From Kiritimatiellia bacterium (lineage in GTDB: Bacteria; Verrucomicrobiota; Kiritimatiellia; RFP12; UBA1067): 7,198 nt of DNA. This document shows, one piece after another, positions 1 through 5,640 of the stretch (its first letter is position 1; each line of letters starts with the position of its first letter). The stretch lies in NCBI GenBank assembly GCA_024405255.1, contig JAKSOY010000226.1, positions 1 to 7,198 on the forward strand, written 5' to 3'. The notes under the pieces were generated by a model that saw only the letters and a list, made by a program, of their open reading frames with translations, was not told the origin of the DNA and made no database searches. Made by a program: the position numbers and the translations under genes.

Positions 1-60
1 TGCTACTACCCCCCTGCAGCGGCGGCGCCTGGCGCCTACACGTCGTGCTACTACCCCCCT
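1..60. repeat. Two copies of a 15-bp direct repeat, 45 bp apart
   Basis: The 15-mer TGCTACTACCCCCCT occurs at 1-15 and, identically, at 46-60, giving a 45-bp period. The 30 bp between the copies are GC-rich and contain two GGCGCC hexamers (24-29 and 31-36) one base apart. The window begins exactly at the first copy, so the array may continue upstream; only one full unit is visible. The period is a multiple of three, and + frame 1 stays open from base 1 to a TAG at 115-117. It could therefore be the repeat-rich tail of an upstream protein (Cys-Tyr-Tyr-Pro-Pro units), but an intergenic repeat is equally possible. Confidence 0.6.
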
Positions 61-69
61 CGTTTCGGC

Positions 70-98
70 TTGATTATTCACGCCCGTTTTGCGATAAT
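70..98 (+). promoter_or_regulatory. Predicted sigma70-type promoter of the GH43 gene
   Basis: TTGATT at 70-75 matches four of six bases of the -35 consensus. GATAAT at 93-98 matches five of six bases of the -10 consensus. The spacer is exactly 17 bp, the optimum. Transcription would start near 104-106, so the mRNA would begin at or within the first arm of the leader repeat and carry an untranslated leader of about 80 nt. The -10 box overlaps a small palindrome (96-108), a plausible place for a repressor. The call rests on sequence only. Confidence 0.55.
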
Positions 99-108
99 GG
101 TTGCCATT
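96..108. promoter_or_regulatory. Palindrome over the -10 box and transcription start (possible operator)
   Basis: AATGG (96-100) and CCATT (104-108) form a perfect inverted repeat around TTG. It covers the end of the -10 hexamer and the expected start of transcription. Inverted repeats in this position often bind dimeric repressors, but at five bases per arm it could be chance. It also shares its right half with the first copy of the leader repeat. Confidence 0.25.
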
Positions 109-199
109 GAGAACTAGAGGTATGATCAAGGGGACTGCCCCCACATCCGTTTTTATAGTTCTCAATGGTCATATCGGAGGTTACCAATGAGAACTATAA
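99..199 (+). promoter_or_regulatory. Leader with three copies of one repeat; two mutually exclusive hairpins around the start codon
   Basis: Copy A (99-116) and copy C (179-196) are direct repeats, 16 of 18 bases identical (consensus GGTTRCCAWTGAGAACTA). Copy B (153-169) is inverted. A and B can form a perfect 13-bp stem (104-116 with 156-168) with a 39-nt loop. B and C can form a stem of 16 pairs out of 17 (153-169 with 183-199). Its only mismatch is A165/A187, the A of the start codon, and its 13-nt loop (170-182) holds the SD site GGAGG. B cannot pair with both. The B-C form would bury the ATG at 187; the A-B form would leave it free. This suggests control of translation initiation. Alternatives are three binding sites for one DNA-binding regulator, or the terminal repeats of a small dead mobile element. 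Confidence 0.5.
176..180 (+). promoter_or_regulatory. Ribosome binding site of the GH43 gene, inside a predicted hairpin loop
   Basis: GGAGG lies 6 nt before the ATG at 187, and 18 nt before the next in-frame ATG at 199, so it decides the start in favour of 187. In the B-C hairpin this site would be in the loop and the start codon in the stem. Confidence 0.75.
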
Positions 200-1173
200 T
201 GAAACTCTATTTGCTTTTTATAATCGGCATTTTTATGGCAAATTGTTCTATTGCAGAAGAATTGAATGGTCGTGTTCCGTTTGCCGATCCATTTATCCTA
301 TTCGACAAGGGGATGTACTATGCGTATGGTACGTTTAGCCCGAATGGCATTTGCGTCGCGCAGTCCAAAGATCTTAAAAAATGGAAGATGGGTGTTGGAC
401 GGTCACGCGAAGGGTTGGCTTTGCAGAAGGATGACTCTTTCGGCAGCAAACACTTTTGGGCTCCGGAAGTCTATCGCGTGAATGGACGCTATGTGATGTA
501 CTATTCGGCTGAAACTCATGTCTGTGCGGCAGTCGCCGATCATCCCTGTGGCCCCTTCCGCCAAATCAAACAGGAGCCGATGATGTCCGATATGCACACG
601 ATCGACAGTTCGCTCTTCTTCGATCAGAAGGGTAACCCCTGGATGGTTTTCGTGAAATGCGGAAATGAAATCTGGGTCACCGAACTCGAAAAGGACTGTC
701 TGCATGTGAAGCCCGGGACACGTCATGAAATCCTGCGCGCGACGGAACCGTGGGAAGTACGCAATCCGCATTGCCATGTGGCCGAAGGACCGTTTGTCAT
801 TTACGCAAAAGGTGTCTACATCCTGACTTATTCGGCTAATGACTACCAAGATCCTGACTATGCCGTCGGTGTCGCGACGGCTAAAACGCCGGCAGGTCCT
901 TGGGTGAAGGCGAAAGGGAATCCGATCCTTTGTCGTCGCGATGGGCGATTGGGATGTGGACACCACTCTTTGTTCAAAGACAAATCAGGACGATGGCGGA
1001 TTGTCTACCATGCACATCTCTCGACGAATCCGCACCGCATTCATCCGCGTTGCATGTATGTTGCCGACCTTGAAATCCATGGTCCGACGGGAGCTCCTGA
1101 ACTGAAGGTCACCGGTCCGACGATTACTTGCACGGTTGAAAAACAGAAGGCCCCGACAAGGCCAGCCGATTGA
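187..1173 (+). CDS. Secreted glycoside hydrolase, GH43-type five-bladed beta-propeller
   Basis: This 328-residue protein probably cleaves alpha-L-arabinofuranosyl or beta-xylosyl links in plant-type polysaccharides outside the cytoplasm; the exact substrate cannot be read from sequence. Residues 5-23 form a hydrophobic signal peptide with a likely signal peptidase I site after Ala23. Cys20 is preceded by Met-Ala-Asn, a poor lipobox. The GH43 triad is visible: Asp34 in ADPFI (general base), Asp140 in IDSSLFFD (pKa modulator) and Glu200 in AEGPF (general acid). The family-typical GHHSLF near residue 260, followed by a Trp-Arg-Ile-Val-Tyr-His strand, fits the last blade. There is no carbohydrate-binding module, so it is a catalytic domain only. 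A is more frequent and codons are less GC-ended than in the downstream genes, especially in the first 100 codons, hinting at acquisition. Related propeller families such as GH117 cannot be fully excluded. Confidence 0.85.
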   Translation: MRTIMKLYLLFIIGIFMANCSIAEELNGRVPFADPFILFDKGMYYAYGTFSPNGICVAQSKDLKKWKMGVGRSREGLALQKDDSFGSKHFWAPEVYRVNGRYVMYYSAETHVCAAVADHPCGPFRQIKQEPMMSDMHTIDSSLFFDQKGNPWMVFVKCGNEIWVTELEKDCLHVKPGTRHEILRATEPWEVRNPHCHVAEGPFVIYAKGVYILTYSANDYQDPDYAVGVATAKTPAGPWVKAKGNPILCRRDGRLGCGHHSLFKDKSGRWRIVYHAHLSTNPHRIHPRCMYVADLEIHGPTGAPELKVTGPTITCTVEKQKAPTRPAD

Positions 1174-1256
1174 TTTGTCGTTGATTGGATCGAATTCCCC
1201 CAACGATTTTGCCGATTCCTTTACAAATTCGTTCAAACTTATGATATAATATCGGC
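1174..1256 (+). promoter_or_regulatory. Intergenic region with extended -10 promoter; predicted leaderless start
   Basis: TTTACA (1220-1225, five of six -35 bases) and a perfect TATAAT (1245-1250) are separated by 19 bp. TG at 1242-1243 gives a complete extended -10 element, which compensates for the long spacer. Transcription should begin about seven bases after the -10 box, at or beside the ATG at 1257. No SD-like sequence precedes that ATG. GCCGAT (1211-1216) and ATCGGC (1251-1256) form a 6-bp inverted repeat flanking the promoter core. No good terminator for the upstream gene is present. The only nearby inverted repeat, CGACAA/TTGTCG (1154-1159/1175-1180), spans the stop codon and lacks a T-run. 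Confidence 0.55.
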
Positions 1257-2714
1257 ATGAAAATTTCTCATCTTTCAGCTCTCTCACTTCTGGGGGCTTT
1301 CTTGGCTGTGCCTTTTGCCGGTGCCGCCGCAACCCCGAATTATGTCGTTGCCGTGGAAAAAGGCACGCAGAACGAACCTGCTTGGGCGGCCGTAGTCGAC
1401 GCCCTCAAGGAAAAGCACCAAGCTCGCGTGCTTGTCTACGAGGGGAACGAAAATCTCTCCAAGCTGTTGCCACAGCTGAAGTCGTTGAAACCAAAATACG
1501 TCTGTTTCGTGTCGAAACCTGAAACGGCGGGACGCGATTTGGTTGTCAATGCCGCGCAGATGCTGCGTAAAGTCGACGACGATCCTTACGGCGACGCTTT
1601 TTGGGGCATTGTGACCGGTTATGATGCCGCCGATGCGCTGCGGGTTGTCAAGGCACCGACGGCGCGCGTGATTCAGCGTGCGGCGACAAGCATGGGTGCG
1701 CCTTCGGCACTCGATGGTTGGCAGGCCGGCTTCGCGTCTGACGAGGGCAATAAGGATAATTTCTGGCGGAAGCTGCCCGGACAAAAAACCGAGAAGATTC
1801 CAACGGATGGCAATCCCGCGAAGGTACTTGCCGATTCGTTCAATTCCGTCGATGTCGACTACTTCGTGACGAGCGGCCACGCGACGCAGCACGACTGGCA
1901 GATCATCTACAATAAAAATGAAGGCAGCCTGCGGCATGACAAGAAGGGGCATCTGGGTTTCATGACGCCGACGGGCGATGTCTATCCTCTTACGAAAGCC
2001 TCGCCGAAGATCTACCTCGCCGCCGGAAACTGTCTCATCGGCCATGTCGACCAGCGTGCGTGCATGGCGACTTCGTGGTTGCACTCGGGCGGTGTGGAGC
2101 AGTTCTGCGGCTACACCTGCGTGACGTTCTTCGGATTCATGGGCTGGGGCATCAAGTCGCATCTCGAAGAGGCGCGTTGCTCGTTCGCCGAGGCTTACTA
2201 TCTGCAAAACCAGCTGCTGCTGTGGGTGATTTCGCACAAGAAAAACGGTGCGTTGATGACCTGCGAGATTCCGCCGGAGGACTTCACCGATGGACGGCAT
2301 GTGCGCGATTTCATCCAGAAACACGTACGTGAACTCGTTAAGCTCGAAAACGGTCAGCCGACGCTTGACCAGGATTCGCTGGGTCTTCTGTGGGACCGTG
2401 ACATCGTGGCGTTCTACGGCGATCCGGCCCAGCGCGTGACGTTCCCGAAGGAACGCCAGACGGTGAATGTCGAGGTCAAGGGCGCCGAGGTCCGTGTGAA
2501 CTTCAAGAAGGAAATGTCGTTCGGAAAGTTGAACGACGTGAAGTCGGCGCGGCCTGTGTTGGCGTTGCTCGATCAGCCGCCGGCGGGAACGAAGCTTGTC
2601 GATGCCGAAGACAAGCCGGTCGAGGATTCCGTGGTCAACGACCGCTTCTTGCTGATTCCCATTACGGGGAAGCACGCGGCCGGCGAAACGCTGCGTTATC
2701 GGATTGTTCGTTAA
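1257..2714 (+). CDS. Exported caspase/gingipain-like (clan CD) cysteine peptidase homologue
   Basis: The 485-residue product starts with a clear signal peptide (Lys2, hydrophobic 6-20, Ala-rich cleavage region around 23-25) and so acts outside the cytoplasm. The centre resembles the peptidase C25/caspase-like fold. A strand ends in YFVTSGHAT, with His208 in Ser-Gly-His. About 50 residues later a strand ends in YLAAGNCLIGH, with Cys259. His then Cys, each after a hydrophobic strand, is the clan CD dyad arrangement. An upstream WGIVTGYDAADALR segment resembles the region before the dyad in C25 proteins. The last 85 or so residues are strand-rich without Cys and may form a small Ig-like domain, as follows the catalytic domain in gingipains. 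The gene has no SD and is probably leaderless; coaC follows after 12 bp. Whether it is an active protease, and on what substrate, is unknown; assignment is from motif reading, not a search. Confidence 0.6.
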   Translation: MKISHLSALSLLGAFLAVPFAGAAATPNYVVAVEKGTQNEPAWAAVVDALKEKHQARVLVYEGNENLSKLLPQLKSLKPKYVCFVSKPETAGRDLVVNAAQMLRKVDDDPYGDAFWGIVTGYDAADALRVVKAPTARVIQRAATSMGAPSALDGWQAGFASDEGNKDNFWRKLPGQKTEKIPTDGNPAKVLADSFNSVDVDYFVTSGHATQHDWQIIYNKNEGSLRHDKKGHLGFMTPTGDVYPLTKASPKIYLAAGNCLIGHVDQRACMATSWLHSGGVEQFCGYTCVTFFGFMGWGIKSHLEEARCSFAEAYYLQNQLLLWVISHKKNGALMTCEIPPEDFTDGRHVRDFIQKHVRELVKLENGQPTLDQDSLGLLWDRDIVAFYGDPAQRVTFPKERQTVNVEVKGAEVRVNFKKEMSFGKLNDVKSARPVLALLDQPPAGTKLVDAEDKPVEDSVVNDRFLLIPITGKHAAGETLRYRIVR

Positions 2715-2726
2715 CGAGGGATTTCG

Positions 2727-3266
2727 ATGGCGCGGAAAGTCGTGATCGGTGTAACGGGCTCAATCGCCGCCTACAAGGCGTGCGAGCTCGTGCGTCTCTT
2801 CGTCAAGGAGGGCGCCGACGTACATGTGGTGATGACCGATCATGCCAAGGAATTTGTGACGCCGCTCACCTTTCGTACGCTCAGTCGTAATCCCGTTCAG
2901 AACCAGATGTTCGCCGATCCGCTAGACTGGAAGCCCGGACACATCGGGCTGGCCGAAAGCGCCGACCTGCTTGTGATCGCGCCGGCAACCGCGAATATCC
3001 TTGCGAAGATGGCGAATGGGATTGCCGACGATCTGCTGAGCTCTGTGGCGTTGGCCACGAAAGCGCCCGTCCTTGTTGCGCCGGCGATGAATACAGGCAT
3101 GTGGGAGAATCCTGCGACACAAGACAATCTGCGCCTTCTTCAGACGCGCGGCATTCGGTTTGTCTCGCCCGGTACGGGAGATCTCGCCTGCGGCACGCAA
3201 GGTGCCGGACGCATGGCGGAACCGGCAGAGATCTTTGTCGCGGCGAAGAAAATCCTTTCAACATAA
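2727..3266 (+). CDS. coaC: Phosphopantothenoylcysteine decarboxylase, stand-alone (CoaC)
   Basis: This 179-residue flavoprotein decarboxylates 4'-phospho-N-pantothenoylcysteine to 4'-phosphopantetheine, a step of coenzyme A synthesis, using FMN in the cytoplasm. The N-terminus has the flavin-fold motif GVTGSIAAYKA. His72 (GHIGLAE), Asn122 (PAMNTGMW) and Cys155 (DLACGTQGAGRM) match the catalytic His75, Asn125 and Cys158 of E. coli CoaBC with a constant offset of three. The PxMNxxMW signature separates it from UbiX and EpiD relatives. Most bacteria fuse this domain to the CoaB synthetase (about 400 residues in all); here the frame ends right after the decarboxylase domain and an unrelated gene follows, so CoaB must be encoded elsewhere. 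GAGGG at 2716-2720 lies 6 nt before the ATG, and the 12-bp gap suggests translation coupled to the preceding gene. Confidence 0.9.
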   Translation: MARKVVIGVTGSIAAYKACELVRLFVKEGADVHVVMTDHAKEFVTPLTFRTLSRNPVQNQMFADPLDWKPGHIGLAESADLLVIAPATANILAKMANGIADDLLSSVALATKAPVLVAPAMNTGMWENPATQDNLRLLQTRGIRFVSPGTGDLACGTQGAGRMAEPAEIFVAAKKILST

Positions 3267-3299
3267 AAGCATTTGAATCTCGAGGACAATTAAACGAAA

Positions 3300-4094
3300 A
3301 TGAGTTTCCCTCTTCAACTAGACCGTCCGCTGATTGTGTTTGACATCGAGTCGACCGGCGTTAATGCCCGTCAGGACCGAATCATAGAGCTTGCCGCCAT
3401 TCGCGTGGAACCGGACGGGACGGAAACGGAGAAGTGCTGGCTGCTGAATCCAGGCGTAAAGATTCCTCCGGAGACGACGGCCATTCATGGGATCACGGAT
3501 GAAATCGTCAAGGATTGTCCGACCTTCCGCGACGCAGTGGACGAGATTGACGCGTTCTTCAAGGGCTGCGACCTTTCCGGGTTCAACGCCGACCGGTTCG
3601 ACATCCCCTGCCTTGAGGAGGAGTTCGCCCGCGTGGGACGCAACTTCGACGTGGCGAGTCGGCGTCATGTGGATGTGCAGCGCATCTACCACAAGAAGGA
3701 GCCGCGCGACCTTTCGGCGGCCGTGCGATTCTACTGCGATCGCGACCACACGGGGGCGCATGGCGCCGAGGCCGATACGCGCGCCACGCTGGATGTGCTG
3801 AAGGCGCAGCTGATGAAATATTCCGACCTGCCGAAGACGACGGCGGCGATGGATGAATTCCTGGCGCCGCGCGATCCGGCCAACGCCGATCGCCGAGGGT
3901 TGTTCCGGTGGGTCAAGGGCGAACTCTATGTCAATTTCGGACAAAAGAAAGGTACAAGGCTCACCGATCTTTTCGCGCGTGAAAAAGGGTGGCTGCGCTG
4001 GTTCGTGAAAGGCAATTTCGATGCCGATGCGCGGATGATCGTGAACGACCTGCTGGAAAACGGCGTATTGCCGAAACCGCCCGCCAACAGTTGA
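3300..4094 (+). CDS. DEDDh 3'-5' exonuclease with ExoX-like C-terminal domain
   Basis: The 264-residue protein is a DnaQ-family 3'-5' exonuclease that would remove nucleotides from DNA 3' ends with two metal ions. All acidic and His positions are present: Asp15 and Glu17 (FDIEST, motif I), Asp101 (FNADRFD, motif II), His154 and Asp159 (HGAEAD, motif III, DEDDh type). AIHGITDE after motif I is also typical. Residues 195-260 hold a second domain with the pattern NFGQKKG...GWLRWFV followed by an acidic helix. This is the FGK-x-KG...YLxW module found at the C-terminus of exonuclease X-like proteins (DUF3820-like). A DNA repair or end-trimming role is more likely than being the replicative epsilon subunit. 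The SD GAGGA (3282-3286) is somewhat far, 13 nt from the ATG. The gap to coaC is 33 bp. Confidence 0.82.
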   Translation: MSFPLQLDRPLIVFDIESTGVNARQDRIIELAAIRVEPDGTETEKCWLLNPGVKIPPETTAIHGITDEIVKDCPTFRDAVDEIDAFFKGCDLSGFNADRFDIPCLEEEFARVGRNFDVASRRHVDVQRIYHKKEPRDLSAAVRFYCDRDHTGAHGAEADTRATLDVLKAQLMKYSDLPKTTAAMDEFLAPRDPANADRRGLFRWVKGELYVNFGQKKGTRLTDLFAREKGWLRWFVKGNFDADARMIVNDLLENGVLPKPPANS

Positions 4095-4115
4095 TCGGCT
4101 GATCGGATTTCAAGT

Positions 4116-4120
4116 GGAGA
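4116..4120 (+). promoter_or_regulatory. Ribosome binding site that sets the lysS start
   Basis: GGAGA lies 8 nt before the ATG at 4129. The in-frame GTG at 4114 overlaps this site and has no SD of its own, so the ATG is preferred. Confidence 0.7.
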
Positions 4121-4128
4121 GAAAAGAG

Positions 4129-5583
4129 ATGGAACAGACTACTAATGAGTATCGTGCGAATCGACTCGCGTCGATGAAGGCCTTGGCCGACCTCGGCTTT
4201 ACGCCGTACGGCCACAAGTTCCCGCATGACGACCTGGCGAAGGTCCGTGCGGAATTCGAGGAAAACAAAGAGGTCCGCGTGGCGGGCCGTTTGCTGATGA
4301 TTCGCCGGATGGGCAAGATGAATTTCTGCACGATCAACGACGGTACGGACCGCTTCCAGCTCATCTTCAAGCGCGACGAACTGAGCGAGACGATGTTCGC
4401 CGGTTTCAAGCAGCTCAACCTGGGCGACATCATTGGCGTGTCGGGTCGGCTTTTCACCACGCAGAAGGGCGAGAAGAGTGTGATCGTCAAGGAATGGGAC
4501 CTCCTCGCGAAGGCCCTCGAACAGCCGCCGGAGAAGTTCCACGGTCTCGCGGATCAGGAAGAATGCTATCGTCGCCGGTATGTGGATCTGATGGTGAACG
4601 ACGAAAGCCGCGCCCGCTTCTTCACGCGTTCGAAACTCCTCATGGAAATCCGCAAGTATCTGTGGTCCAAGGGGTTTGTGGAAGTCGAGACGCCGATCCT
4701 GCAGGACCAGGCCGGCGGCGCCGCCGCGAAGCCGTTCTTCTCGCACTACAACGCGCTCGATAAAGACTGCGTGATGCGTATCGCGCCGGAGCTCTATCTC
4801 AAGCGTCTGCTCGTGGGCGGCATGAACAAGGTGTTCGAGCTCGGCAAGGATTTCCGTAACGAAGGCATCGACCGCACGCACAATCCCGAGTTCACCGTGT
4901 GCGAAATCTACGAGGCGTATGGCGACCGCACGTCGATGGAAGCGATCATGGAAGGACTCCTCCCGCACCTCTGCGACACGGTGATCGGCAAGCGCGTCAT
5001 CGAGTACGGCGAGAAGAAGATTCCGATCGACTTCACGCCGCCCTATCGTCGCGTGGCCTACAAGGACCTCGTCAAGGAGCTGATGGGCGAGGACTGGTTC
5101 GACCTTCCCTTCGAGACGCAGCTCGCGAAGGCCAAGGCGAAGGGCAAGGAGACGGAGACGAATCTCGAACTCGACGGTGTGACGACGGAGCTCATGCTCA
5201 CGCACGAAGTCTACGACAAGCTCATCGAGAAGAACTTGATGCAGCCGACGTTCGTCTGCCGCATCCCGCACGAATTCGTGCCGCTCGCGAAGGCGTGCAA
5301 GGACGATCCGTCGCTGGTGGACGTGTTTGAATTCGTTGTGGCGGGCCGCGAGCTTTGTCCGGGCTACACCGAGCAGAACGATCCGCTTGAACAGCGCAAG
5401 GCGCTTGAACACCAGGCGGGCGAAGACACCGAGAAGATCGATGAAGACTTCATCAGCGCGCTCGAAGTCGGCATGCCGCCGACGGGCGGTCTCGGATTCG
5501 GCGTGGACCGCCTCGTGATGTTCCTGACGGGAACGGACTCCATCCGCGATGTCGTTCTCTTCCCGCAGTTGAAGAAAGCGTGA
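4129..5583 (+). CDS. lysS: Lysyl-tRNA synthetase, class II
   Basis: This 484-residue enzyme charges tRNA-Lys with lysine in the cytoplasm. An N-terminal OB-fold anticodon-binding domain (about residues 45-140) precedes the class II catalytic core. RRYVDLM and the following helix mark motif 1. FRNEGIDRTHNPEF (Arg243 in motif 2) and GLGFGVDRLVM (Arg461 in motif 3) are clear ATP-binding motifs. IAPELYLKRLLVGG is the usual lysine-site segment; Glu259 and Tyr261 match E. coli Glu278 and Tyr280. One oddity is the lysine-pocket loop, which reads GRELCPGYTEQND where bacterial enzymes usually have G-x-E-x-x-N-(A/G)-(F/Y)-S-E-L-N-D. Pro411 replaces the usual Asn (E. coli Asn424), while Tyr413 and Glu415 keep the Phe426 and Glu428 roles. 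The length is slightly below the usual 490-510. It lies 34 bp after the exonuclease gene. Confidence 0.95.
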   Translation: MEQTTNEYRANRLASMKALADLGFTPYGHKFPHDDLAKVRAEFEENKEVRVAGRLLMIRRMGKMNFCTINDGTDRFQLIFKRDELSETMFAGFKQLNLGDIIGVSGRLFTTQKGEKSVIVKEWDLLAKALEQPPEKFHGLADQEECYRRRYVDLMVNDESRARFFTRSKLLMEIRKYLWSKGFVEVETPILQDQAGGAAAKPFFSHYNALDKDCVMRIAPELYLKRLLVGGMNKVFELGKDFRNEGIDRTHNPEFTVCEIYEAYGDRTSMEAIMEGLLPHLCDTVIGKRVIEYGEKKIPIDFTPPYRRVAYKDLVKELMGEDWFDLPFETQLAKAKAKGKETETNLELDGVTTELMLTHEVYDKLIEKNLMQPTFVCRIPHEFVPLAKACKDDPSLVDVFEFVVAGRELCPGYTEQNDPLEQRKALEHQAGEDTEKIDEDFISALEVGMPPTGGLGFGVDRLVMFLTGTDSIRDVVLFPQLKKA

Positions 5584-5607
5584 GGACGTTTTCAGGTTTG
5601 CAAGTCG

Positions 5608-5613
5608 TACAAT
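5608..5613 (+). promoter_or_regulatory. Weak -10-like box before the DUF362 gene
   Basis: TACAAT matches five of six -10 bases in the 57-bp gap after lysS. At the right distance upstream only GACGTT (5585-5590) is found, a poor -35 element. It may be a weak internal promoter or chance; no terminator separates the two genes. Confidence 0.2.
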
Positions 5614-5626
5614 GTTTGAATGAATC

Positions 5627-5632
5627 AAGGAG
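5627..5632 (+). promoter_or_regulatory. Ribosome binding site that sets the DUF362 gene start
   Basis: AAGGAG lies 8 nt before the ATG at 5641. The in-frame ATG at 5620 is upstream of this site and would place it inside the coding region, so 5641 is chosen. Confidence 0.75.
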
Positions 5633-5640
5633 AAAAGACC

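Noticed and set aside
1..117. Calling a partial upstream gene in frame 1
   Set aside because: Only 38 codons are visible, low in complexity, and no family is recognisable; it is recorded as a repeat and a question instead.
1154..1180. Terminator for the GH43 gene
   Set aside because: CGACAA/TTGTCG gives only six pairs with a 14-nt loop over the stop codon, and no T-run follows.
1284..2675. 463-codon open frame on the minus strand opposite the peptidase-like gene
   Set aside because: It has Arg/His-rich composition and no motif, while the opposite strand has a signal peptide and His/Cys motifs. It is a shadow of codon bias.
4114..4131. GTG at 4114 as the start of lysS
   Set aside because: It overlaps the ribosome binding site GGAGA that fits the ATG at 4129, and adds only Met-Glu-Arg-Lys-Glu before it.
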